This document shows positions 45,927 through 53,622 of a stretch of DNA of 64,000 bases, one piece after another (positions within the stretch are counted from its first letter, which is position 1; the number at the start of each line of letters is the position of its first letter). The position numbers and the translations under genes were made by a program. The notes under the pieces are model-generated. The model saw only the letters and a program-made list of their open reading frames with translations, did no database searches and was not told the DNA's origin. Source of the stretch: Nitrospirae bacterium MYbin3 (GTDB taxonomy: Bacteria; Nitrospirota; Thermodesulfovibrionia; Thermodesulfovibrionales; Dissulfurispiraceae); assembly GCA_002753335.1 (NCBI GenBank), contig PEAD01000009.1:1-64000 (forward strand), in the 5' to 3' direction.

Positions 45927-47368
45927 CCCAGATTTGTCATTAGAGATGTGAAGGGAAATGTGCAGGCAGGTCAAAAGACATAGACTTGCCCCATGATCCC
46001 TCAAACCATTGCCGTCTTTTCATAGCCATACAGAGCTTCAAAATGCGTTTGTTTCCCTCTTTGATTACGTATCCGCCATTTGCAAAAATCTTGTACCGCA
46101 TTGTTTTCAGCGTTGGCTGTACTTTTCCGCATACAACCACCTGCCTGAATAAGCTCATGAGATTATAGGCAAGCATGACACAATTCATGGCAGCCTCAGT
46201 AGCGCTGAAACCGTTCACATTGAAGCTGTCTGCGCCGAAATCATATTTCAGTTCCTTGATACGATTCTCAGCATCGGCCCTCATCCGGTAAAGCTTCCAC
46301 ACTAAATGTGCAGGAAGTTCAAGGCTTGTCACAAAACAGCCATATCTGTAATTGCTGATTTCAACATCTTCGGCAAATAGCTTCAGCATTTTCCCTGTTG
46401 CCTTAGGCCTTCTTTCAATCCTTTGCCTTACCATCACCATTCTACGTTTCTTATCCCAGCCATAGGACTCAAAGTTAACTGATGCCACCTCTATGCGTCT
46501 TCAACTTCAAACCACTCCCCATGCCGTGCAAGCATTCGCTGTATTGGCGCATGAAGCCTTGCAGCTATTATATAGGGTATTGGCCGCTCTTGCTTTTCAA
46601 GATACTCAAGTATTGATGTCTGGCAAAAACCACTGTCCGCCCTTAGTAGTCCTATCGTCTTTCCTGCAAGGTTGTTTAGCGTGTCTTGTAGAAACCCCTC
46701 AAAGTTATTTGCTGTGTGTGCATCTCCGGAGCGTAGCCAGAAGTTTGCCACCATTTTACAATCAGCCACAAATGCAAGCAAAGGATGATGTGAGTTTCTT
46801 CCTGGCTTGTGAGGATTGTACCCGCGCCGTGCTCCTTCCTGCTGGCCGTATCTGCTGATTACCGTTGAATCCAAATCCAGTGTGAAGTTGTCAAAATGCA
46901 ACTGCTCAAAAAACCAGTTGTATATTCCATGAAATACCGTTGAAAGGCTTTGTGCCCTGCCATTGTCTTGCAATCAAATATCTTACGTATCACCTCATCA
47001 TGTCGGGTGACTTCCATATGCTCAAATCTGTTAGCACCACACCACACGCTTACTAAAAATTGCTCTATAAGTTGCTCCGGGGGATACCCTCGATTGGAGC
47101 CCTGCTTAGGCAAATCCACTTCCCCTAATGCCTCACGAAATCCTATCTTTTGCAGCATGCGGCTCATAAGGGCCATGCCTCCCCATGGGGTTATCTCTTT
47201 GTCGCTGAAGCTCAGTTGAAGGTCTTTTGCCATGTATGATTTCCTTACACGTATTTTGACTTCATTTGCGTTAGACGCTTCACAATATCTTATAGCCTTT
47301 TCAATATGTTATCAATCACAACCCCTAATGGCGGTCATTAGAAATTATCCACTAACGACTTTTCTGGG
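45927..47368 (-). mobile_element. decayed IS1380-family insertion sequence
   Basis: About 1.44 kb. Imperfect terminal inverted repeats: left CCCAGATTTGTCATTAG (45927-45943), right, read inward, CCCAGAAAAGTCGTTAG. A 5-bp direct repeat TTAAA flanks both ends (45922-45926 and 47369-47373), consistent with a target duplication. The single transposase frame is broken in two places, so the element is probably immobile without help. Confidence 0.85.
45940..47233 (-). pseudogene. IS1380-family transposase, two frame breaks
   Basis: Three consecutive fragments: 47233-46859 (starts MAKDLQLSFSDKEITPWGG), 46973-46491 (DDE region: LDLDSTVISRYGQQEGA, LLRADSGFC) and 46488-45940 (C-terminal: MRADAENRIKELKYDFGAD). 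At the first break the frame runs RYF, then in the next frame VFHGIYNW, with the expected linker missing: an apparent deletion between two GTATTT-like copies. The second break, near 46490, joins EVEDA to IEVASV in another frame (small indel). Catalytic Asp/Glu residues are still readable. Confidence 0.85.
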
Positions 47369-47373
47369 TTAAA

Positions 47374-47786
47374 ATTACCCTAGCAACAATAAGTTCCTTA
47401 TATCGTTAAAACAGGTTGGAGCTCCCCCCCCGAATCAGTAGACATTTTGAGATGTTCTAACTTGTGTTCCATTGCCCATAAAGCTCACAGAAATCGCTAT
47501 CGGTGAGGTTGCCAGTGGCTATCAATATTTCTTTTAGAAATTTCTATTATCTGGAAAATATCAGCGCTGGTCTTTTACTCGTTAAGATTTGCAGCCAAAA
47601 TTATCCTTTAGAAATTATTGGTAGAAAAATTGATTGATGAGCAGCGGAAAGGATAGGGTTCAGGTTCTTGCTCCTTGGATGCGAATGCCTTCTACAAACC
47701 TTCATTGAGGGCCCATCTTCAATTCTGAGAATTATCGAAGGAAAGTGAGATAACTCTGAAGTTGAGCGAGTTAGCACTGTAGAATT
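47374..47786. other. non-coding stretch between the IS and the third caspase gene
   Basis: About 410 bp without a convincing gene on either strand. It holds a C8 run near 47425, the palindrome AGAAATTTCT at 47536-47545, and TTTAGAAATT twice (near 47534 and 47608). No terminator or RNA family recognised. It may contain degraded remnants or a long 3' region. Confidence 0.5.
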
Positions 47787-50078
47787 TTAATTTATCTTAG
47801 CTACCGGCATTTTCAACCGACTATTAGCCGCATCGGAGAAAGGAAACAGAACTGGAGTCTGGTCTCTATTAAGATCGAGCGAGGCCTTATCAGAAACATT
47901 TGTTTTTACATAGTCATAAAGTTCGCCAAGTTCAATAATGCCGTTTCCATCTTTATCGGCCTCCCCTCTCATGCCCCTTAAAAGATAGTATGTGAACAGG
48001 CCGTGCTTGACACTTTCATAATCAGAGCTAATCTGGCTTCCGGTTGAGGCTGCGATTACGTTTAGCTTTCCATTTTCAAGCGCATGATTTTCTATGGACA
48101 GTATCAATGGTCTCGAGCCCACCTTGGTTACACTTCTGCTTCCAGCGCCTGAAAAACAACTATCGAGCATTACAACCACATTTTTAGCAGGAAGTTTGTT
48201 AAGCGACTCGTACATTCTTTTTAATGGATACAGTTTAGACGGGAAATCAGGATGTCCTTCGTAGGGGACTATGTATGCTTCTTTACTCTCTGCATCAGGT
48301 GTGCCATGACCTGCATAATATATGAAAACAGTAGAATCTTTGCTGATTCGCCTTGGGAGCCAGTCTTCTATATAGGCTTCAAGATCGCTTTTTGTAACAG
48401 ATGTATCTGTTAATAATTTAATGTTATCTCTAGGAATACCGCCCACATTTTCGAGATATTTTGCTACAACTTCGGCGTCCCTGCTTGCATACTTGACAGC
48501 AGGAATGACTTCCTCACGATATTTACTGATTCCGATTACTAGGGCGAATGACTCTTTCCTGATAAAGTTCTTTGTCTTCAATGGAATGTCATCTACATTA
48601 ACCTCTGAAATTATCTCAACAGATTCCTTTATCTCTTTAGGTCGCATTGCGACTTTTAATATTTTTACATCTGAAGACAGATTCTCCGCAGTATCTTTTA
48701 GTTCTATTCTCAGCATTGCTGACTCTGATGGAATTCGGGCGGGCAAGACCGTTTTAAATTCAGCTGTCTTCTTTTCACCAGGTTTGATGTCTCCTACAAA
48801 TTTTTTTTCGCCGAGGTACTCGATAAGTTTTTTATTGCCTGACAAGACAACCTGAAGATCTTTTGCTGAACCTTCTCCTTTATTCTCAATAACCACTCTT
48901 AGAGAAACCTCTTCACCACCATCAAGAACACGGTTATTATTCTGGTCTTTTAATTGTGTTGAAAATACAAGACGTGGGATCTCTGATATAACTTCAACTG
49001 TCTCCTTAGTTTCGGCTCGTCTTGTAGCAATCTTTAGTGTTTTGATATCAGGAAGAGAGAATCCTTGGGCCTCTTTTATTTCAACTTTTATGTCTATCTC
49101 ACCTGAAGGTGTCTGTGGAGGCAAAACAGCTTTATATTCAGCCGTCTTTTTCTCTCCGGGTTTTATATCTCCAATAGACTTTCTTTCACCAAAATAACCA
49201 ACAAGCATTGGGTTTCCAGACAGTATAATCTGAACGTCCTTAGCCGCTCCTTCGCCTTTATTTTCAACCTCTACTCTCAGAGCAGCCACTTCTCCGCCTT
49301 CAAGTATCCGGTTGCCGGATGCTTCGGTGAAAACAATATTTGCAGAGAGAGACGGCTGCAGAAGCTTAGGAGATTCAACTGCAGTTTGAGCAGTTTCAAT
49401 TTTCTGCGGCTCATTGATAATTTTAGAATCCACAGCTGCCAATTGTTTATCCTTAATACTCCCTTCACTTAATTTGACAAGTTGGTATCCGCTGCCGCCT
49501 CCAAAACCGGTGCCAACTACTTTGATAGAATAATGGGCACCCAGCACCTTATTGTCTAAATCTATGTAATCTATAAGCCATTCTGTAGGACTCCCCCATG
49601 GTGCAATTAACATTGTCCCAAATGCCGAATAATTCACCCTAATCTCTGTCAATGACTTTATAGACAAAATCCCGTCGGTCGTAGAAGTATAAAGAGGAAC
49701 TGCAAGCCAAGTCTGTTTATCCCATACCTTGAATTTAATCTCCATATTTTCACGGTCGATATAGAGTATATCTGTAAACCTTACAGAAGTCCTGGTCGCC
49801 ATGCCTGGTAACGGTCCACCCTGAACAAAATACCCGATGCCCTTATTCTCAAAGGTTCTTTTTTCAGGACTGGACTTAAATAATTCATTATCCTTATCTT
49901 CAGAACCTTTTAGGAGATTAAATATTTTGACCAGCAGTTCTTCCTTTGAATCAGCATCCGTCAGATATCTGCATCGTTGATTTTCGCAAAGCGTAAGATG
50001 CTCTACCTTCACATTTTCAAGAGAAGCGCAGCCGGAAAGAAATGCAAACATCAATAATAAGATGAGGACTTTCGTCAT
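47787..50078 (-). CDS. lipoprotein with tandem CARDB-like domains, caspase domain and EF-hand
   Basis: 763 aa. Lipobox LSGCA (Cys17). Residues 20-215 unassigned. Two near-identical CARDB-like beta domains follow (about 240-350 and 370-480, sharing GGE, ENKGEG, AKD and DIKPGEKKTAE blocks). The caspase-fold domain is about 505-755 with His591 (YYAGHGTPD) and Cys641 (LDSCFSGAG). Near the C-terminus DKDGNGIIELGE matches a complete EF-hand loop, suggesting Ca2+ control, which is known for metacaspases in general. Predicted membrane-anchored and extracytoplasmic. Monocistronic; no partner gene adjacent. Confidence 0.87.
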   Translation of the reverse strand: MTKVLILLLMFAFLSGCASLENVKVEHLTLCENQRCRYLTDADSKEELLVKIFNLLKGSEDKDNELFKSSPEKRTFENKGIGYFVQGGPLPGMATRTSVRFTDILYIDRENMEIKFKVWDKQTWLAVPLYTSTTDGILSIKSLTEIRVNYSAFGTMLIAPWGSPTEWLIDYIDLDNKVLGAHYSIKVVGTGFGGGSGYQLVKLSEGSIKDKQLAAVDSKIINEPQKIETAQTAVESPKLLQPSLSANIVFTEASGNRILEGGEVAALRVEVENKGEGAAKDVQIILSGNPMLVGYFGERKSIGDIKPGEKKTAEYKAVLPPQTPSGEIDIKVEIKEAQGFSLPDIKTLKIATRRAETKETVEVISEIPRLVFSTQLKDQNNNRVLDGGEEVSLRVVIENKGEGSAKDLQVVLSGNKKLIEYLGEKKFVGDIKPGEKKTAEFKTVLPARIPSESAMLRIELKDTAENLSSDVKILKVAMRPKEIKESVEIISEVNVDDIPLKTKNFIRKESFALVIGISKYREEVIPAVKYASRDAEVVAKYLENVGGIPRDNIKLLTDTSVTKSDLEAYIEDWLPRRISKDSTVFIYYAGHGTPDAESKEAYIVPYEGHPDFPSKLYPLKRMYESLNKLPAKNVVVMLDSCFSGAGSRSVTKVGSRPLILSIENHALENGKLNVIAASTGSQISSDYESVKHGLFTYYLLRGMRGEADKDGNGIIELGELYDYVKTNVSDKASLDLNRDQTPVLFPFSDAANSRLKMPVAKIN

Positions 50079-50216
50079 TTTATTAAGTATACCTATCTAA
50101 ATATTTTTCATCCACCTTGATTTTTTCTGCAGATGAAAAATATTTTATTGTTAATTCCCAGTAAAAATCCTGACTCTTAGGCAGAATAACAAAAATGAAT
50201 AGTTCAGGAAGCAACC

Positions 50217-51323
50217 TCATTCCTGTTTAAGAAGCGACTCAAGGGGTTTGTGTCCGAATGTGTTTCTTTTTGACTGAACTGACACCCATTGACGTAATTT
50301 GTTCATAGCCATACCGCTTTTTATTGCATCTCGTGATAGCTGAACTCCATCTTTAATGCTGTCGCATTTTCCGGCCACATATAAAATAGCGCCTGCGTTC
50401 AGGCTAACAAAATCTACACATGCTTCATGCCCATTACCGGATAGCACCGAAAGAAACTTTTTAGATTCCTTCTTGATGCTTCCAGAAAAAGCGATCTCAG
50501 AAAACTTGAAGGTCTTGATTCCTGCATTTTCAGGCACAAAAGAGTAATTTTTTACCTTGTCTTCAGAAAATTCATAAATAATGGTTTCACCGCACGGTGA
50601 GATCTCGTCCATGCCCAACCCTGAATCACTATCAATGCCATAAACAACCATTCCTTTTTTGTATCCGATTTTCTGCATAACCTCAACTACGCTTTGCATA
50701 ATAGAATCAGCGTAAACTCCACGCAGCCCAAGCGTTGGGCGTGCGGGATTTGCAAGGGAGGCGGCAATGTTCAAGGTAGAGCCGAAGCGTATCTGGCTCA
50801 GTATCCTGCCGAGCGCTCCAGGATGGACATTCGAGCTCATGCCATTAAACAGGCCAATGCCAACTTCTTTAATGCTGTTCTCAACAACACTGACTTCACA
50901 TTCAACATCGACCCCCACTGATTCAAGCATATCCACTGTGCCGCATTTCGAAGTAAGCGCTCTTGCGCCATGCCTTGCCATAGGAACACCGCATGCAGCG
51001 GCTACTATTGCTGATGCGCTGCTGACATTAAAGGTCTTTAATTTGTCCATGCCTGTGCCGGAGTTATCAAATAGTCCAGATGGAAGATCGCCGTTTGTGT
51101 GAATCGTATCAATCTCATCAATGGCCTTCCATGCCCCAACTATCTCATCTACGGTCTCCCCTTTGGCTGCAAGCGCAGCAAGAAAAGCACCCTGCTGAAG
51201 ATCAGGCTGGACATTCTCAAGCACCTGCTTGAACATATGGTATGTTTCTTCGCCGCTTAAATCTTCCCCTTGTATGAGTCTTTGAACCCCCCGACCAAAA
51301 TCAGCAATTGCAGTTGTGTTCAT
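50217..51323 (-). CDS. TrpD-like phosphoribosyltransferase in a cobalamin-riboswitch operon
   Basis: 368 aa; AGGAGA 5 nt before the ATG. Full anthranilate-phosphoribosyltransferase-type fold: N-terminal helical domain (GEDLSGEETYHMFKQVL), NSGTGMDKLKTFNVSS, RHGARALTSKCGTVDMLES, LANPARPTLGLRGVY. Deviations from true TrpD: GTGGD is GTGMD, and KHGNR is RHGAR, losing the Asn that contacts anthranilate. No trp gene is nearby. 20 nt after a zinc dehydrogenase gene and under the B12 riboswitch, so another aromatic or base acceptor is plausible. Annotation as trpD would be unsafe. Confidence 0.82.
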   Translation of the reverse strand: MNTTAIADFGRGVQRLIQGEDLSGEETYHMFKQVLENVQPDLQQGAFLAALAAKGETVDEIVGAWKAIDEIDTIHTNGDLPSGLFDNSGTGMDKLKTFNVSSASAIVAAACGVPMARHGARALTSKCGTVDMLESVGVDVECEVSVVENSIKEVGIGLFNGMSSNVHPGALGRILSQIRFGSTLNIAASLANPARPTLGLRGVYADSIMQSVVEVMQKIGYKKGMVVYGIDSDSGLGMDEISPCGETIIYEFSEDKVKNYSFVPENAGIKTFKFSEIAFSGSIKKESKKFLSVLSGNGHEACVDFVSLNAGAILYVAGKCDSIKDGVQLSRDAIKSGMAMNKLRQWVSVQSKRNTFGHKPLESLLKQE

Positions 51324-51342
51324 CTTTTTCTCCTGTATGAAA

Positions 51343-52308
51343 TTATGGGTAAAGCAGTATTTTCATGCCTTCGCGGCGTTCTACCAAACAAAGGGCTGCT
51401 TCAAGCTCGGCAAGCGGCATTTTATGAGAGATCATATCTTTTACCTCCACTTGCCCTGCAGCTATCATTTTTAGGGCCGTAACCCCGTGGCGGTAACTGC
51501 ATCCATACGCCCCAACTATGGTCTGTTCAACATAATGCAGGTGATTGAAGTCCACTAAGATCGATGAATCGTTTTTCGCAAGGCCAGAAAAGACAACAAG
51601 CTTGCCACGAGGACCAAGCCCTCCGATAGCCTCAAGGTAAGCATCTTTGTCTCCAACCGCAACAAACGCTGCATCAAGATCATTGCAATTAAGTTTTTCA
51701 TGTCCCTCGGCAACAAGTCTTCTGCGCAGGTCTTTCTCTATAATTACAGTTTTTGCTCCAAGAGCTTTTGACGCACGACTTAATAGGGTACCTGCTGGTC
51801 CTGCTCCCCATATGCCGACCTTATCACCTTCTTTTATAGCTGCAAGCTCTATGGCATTCAGACAACATGAAAGAGGCTCTGTAAGGATGGCTTCATCATC
51901 CGAAATCTCAGGTGGGACAATATTCAGACTTTGAAGAGGTGCAACTACGTATTCTGCGAATCCCCCATCGCGATGGAAACCCATGATCTTCATGCTAATA
52001 CAAAGGTTGCCTGCTCCATTTTTGCATTGCTTGCATGCTCCGCAGCTTATTCCCGGATAGATGTAAACCCTTTGTCCTATCTTAATATCCGAAGTTTCAC
52101 TGCCAAGTGCCACCACCGTTCCTATGACCTCTTCCCCCGGCACTCTTGGAAGAGTCAAGTCTCTATGCCCAACCCTGATAATTTTAAGGTCAGTTCTGCA
52201 AAGCCCTGTCACCGTGACTTTAACAAGAGCCTCACCTATTGCCGGAGTGGGCATGGCAATATTCCCATAGATAAATGAACCAATGTTCTCAATCCAGACA
52301 GCTTTCAA
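51343..52308 (-). CDS. zinc-dependent medium-chain dehydrogenase, riboswitch-controlled
   Basis: 321 aa from TTG 52308 with GGAGGTG 6 nt upstream. The open frame extends to 52374 but would encode the riboswitch terminator, so that start is wrong. Features: catalytic Cys in GLCRTD, structural-zinc cysteines in CGACKQCKNGAGNLC, GEEVIG, cofactor loop WGAGPAG followed by an acidic residue (IIEKD), favouring NAD. Closest to sorbitol/threonine-dehydrogenase-type alcohol dehydrogenases; substrate unknown. First gene of a two-gene operon with the TrpD-like enzyme. Confidence 0.88.
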   Translation of the reverse strand: MKAVWIENIGSFIYGNIAMPTPAIGEALVKVTVTGLCRTDLKIIRVGHRDLTLPRVPGEEVIGTVVALGSETSDIKIGQRVYIYPGISCGACKQCKNGAGNLCISMKIMGFHRDGGFAEYVVAPLQSLNIVPPEISDDEAILTEPLSCCLNAIELAAIKEGDKVGIWGAGPAGTLLSRASKALGAKTVIIEKDLRRRLVAEGHEKLNCNDLDAAFVAVGDKDAYLEAIGGLGPRGKLVVFSGLAKNDSSILVDFNHLHYVEQTIVGAYGCSYRHGVTALKMIAAGQVEVKDMISHKMPLAELEAALCLVERREGMKILLYP

Positions 52309-52321
52309 CTGTTCACCTCCA

Positions 52322-52369
52322 AATAAAAAAAGAGGTCCAATGGAAGGTATGCTTCCACAGGACCTCTTT
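52322..52369 (-). terminator. riboswitch expression-platform terminator
   Basis: AAAGAGGTCC pairs with GGACCTCTTT around an inner TGGAAG/CTTCCA stem and is followed by a T7 run on the minus strand. It ends 13 nt before the dehydrogenase TTG, so B12 binding would switch transcription off. Confidence 0.9.
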
Positions 52370-52372
52370 ACC

Positions 52373-52551
52373 ATCGAGTGTCGTATTTATGCTTGTCTCA
52401 GCACGTCTTCTGGCTCTCGGGTCAACCACTTTCGACTGCGCCTTCCCAGCAGATTGATTTCTGCCAGTGGCCTCTATAGTAGAGCAGTCAGTGTACCGAT
52501 TACAGCGGCGGGACCGCCACGGATTTAAACCGTGTTCCGTATTGCTAAGAC
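52373..52551 (-). ncRNA. cobalamin riboswitch aptamer
   Basis: The minus strand reads, in order, GGTTTAAATCCGTGGCGG, CCCGCCGCTGTAATC, the B12-box element GCCACTG, GGGAAGGCGC, then AGCCAGAAGACGTGC: the conserved blocks of the adenosylcobalamin riboswitch in correct order. It begins at the predicted transcription start (about 52551) of a consensus promoter and leads into an intrinsic terminator. Controls the zinc dehydrogenase and TrpD-like gene. Confidence 0.95.
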
Positions 52552-52557
52552 GGTTTA

Positions 52558-52586
52558 ATTATATGAATAGAAAAAAGTTATGTCAA
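52558..52586 (-). promoter_or_regulatory. consensus sigma70 promoter of the cobalamin riboswitch
   Basis: On the minus strand TTGACA (52581-52586), an exact 17-nt spacer and TATAAT (52558-52563): a perfect consensus promoter. Predicted transcript start about 52551, at the aptamer 5' end. Confidence 0.9.
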
Positions 52587-52587
52587 C

Positions 52588-52620
52588 AATTCGAACACAA
52601 TTCGAACACAATTTCGAATG
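52588..52620. repeat. three tandem 11-bp repeats upstream of the riboswitch promoter
   Basis: AATTCGAACAC (52588-52598), AATTCGAACAC (52599-52609) and AATTTCGAATG (52610-52620), each containing TTCGAA, end 1 bp before the -35 box. The 11-bp period puts the sites on one face of the helix, a likely activator or repressor array. Confidence 0.7.
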
Positions 52621-52713
52621 CATGGATGGGGCTGAAAAACAAGTCCATGTCATTTATTCCGAATAGAAACTTTGACTTTTGCTAATATCAATAAATATGA
52701 ATACTTCAGTCAA

Positions 52714-53490
52714 CTATCTATTAACGCTCAACCATATTCGTCCTTTTGTTTTGTGAACATTGACCGGCATCTCGAAAAAATCGGATAAGGTTTCGGTCGT
52801 AATAAGGCTTTCCCTTTTGCCGGCAGCATATATCTCTCCTTTTCTAAGTAAGAGCAGATGGCTGAATGAAGGGATTATCTCTTCTATATGATGCGATACA
52901 TAAAGAATAGAAGGGACAAACGATTTTGTTGCTAAATGTTCAATTGTCGATAGCAGATGTTCCCTTGATACGAAATCAAGTCCGGCGCAAGGTTCATCAA
53001 GAATCAGGATATTCGGATCGCATATTAATGCCCTTGCGATAAGGATCTTTTGCTTTTCTCCCTGTGATAGAGTCCCGTATGTTTGTTCGGTAAGCTGGCT
53101 GCAGTTCATTTTTTCAAGGAGGGTCAGAGCGGATGCGATCTTTTTCTTGCCTGGGGTGTCATAGAGCCCAATTGTTGCATCATAGCCGCTCAATACTATC
53201 TCCAGAGAGGTCTCTCCAGAATAAAACCTCTGTTGCAGAGAAGCGCTTACTATTCCTATAGACTTTCTGAGATCACGGACATCACATTCACCGAAACGGC
53301 TGCCAAGGACAGATACCTCTCCGGTGGAAGGCCAGATATAGCCGCTTATCATATTGAGAAGCGATGTCTTCCCTGAACCGTTAAGACCTATTACAGCCCA
53401 GTGTTCCGCAGGCCTAACATCCCACGAGATGTTTCTTAATATGTGTTTGCCATCAATACGCCATGAGACGTTACGCATACGCATGACCAT
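52714..53490 (-). CDS. ABC transporter ATP-binding protein (YlmA/ModF-like)
   Basis: 258 aa from ATG 53490 (in-frame ATGs also at 53484 and 53478); GGGAGG lies about 13 nt upstream, so the start is uncertain. Walker A GLNGSGKTS, signature LSQGEKQK, Walker B ILILDEPCAGLD, H-loop YVSHHIEE. No membrane permease gene is adjacent, so it is an orphan ATPase. Resembles YlmA/ModF-type proteins of unclear substrate. Divergent from the selenocysteine peroxiredoxin gene. Confidence 0.88.
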   Translation of the reverse strand: MVMRMRNVSWRIDGKHILRNISWDVRPAEHWAVIGLNGSGKTSLLNMISGYIWPSTGEVSVLGSRFGECDVRDLRKSIGIVSASLQQRFYSGETSLEIVLSGYDATIGLYDTPGKKKIASALTLLEKMNCSQLTEQTYGTLSQGEKQKILIARALICDPNILILDEPCAGLDFVSREHLLSTIEHLATKSFVPSILYVSHHIEEIIPSFSHLLLLRKGEIYAAGKRESLITTETLSDFFEMPVNVHKTKGRIWLSVNR

Positions 53491-53575
53491 AACAGTAATA
53501 GAATCCTCCCGAATATGATTGAAGCCTAAAATAAAATATTCAGTCAGCACAGTGCAAATATTCCTGACAAAAACA

Positions 53576-53584
53576 TGATAGAAT
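53576..53584 (+). promoter_or_regulatory. extended -10 promoter of the peroxiredoxin gene
   Basis: TGATAGAAT, an extended -10 with one mismatch, about 38 nt before the ATG at 53623. AGGAGG at 53608-53613 lies 9 nt before that ATG. No clear -35. Confidence 0.45.
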
Positions 53585-53622
53585 TTAAATAAAGCCAACA
53601 TAATGGCAGGAGGTCTATTGTT

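Noticed and set aside
45940-47233. Programmed frameshifting in an active transposase
   Set aside because: A linker segment seems to be missing at the first break, and two separate breaks are present; decay fits better.
13250-50078. A single anti-phage defence island containing the three caspase genes
   Set aside because: They are interspersed with housekeeping and metabolic genes, are exported, and no gasdermin, nuclease or typical defence partner is adjacent.
50217-51323. Plain annotation as tryptophan-pathway trpD
   Set aside because: Key acceptor-site residues differ, no trp genes are near, and the operon is under a cobalamin riboswitch.
52309-52374. N-terminal extension of the zinc dehydrogenase
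   Set aside because: This stretch is the riboswitch terminator stem; the ribosome site and fold start both point to TTG 52308.
52588-52620. CRISPR-like repeats
   Set aside because: The units are 11 bp, directly adjacent without spacers, only three copies, and sit at a promoter; no cas genes.
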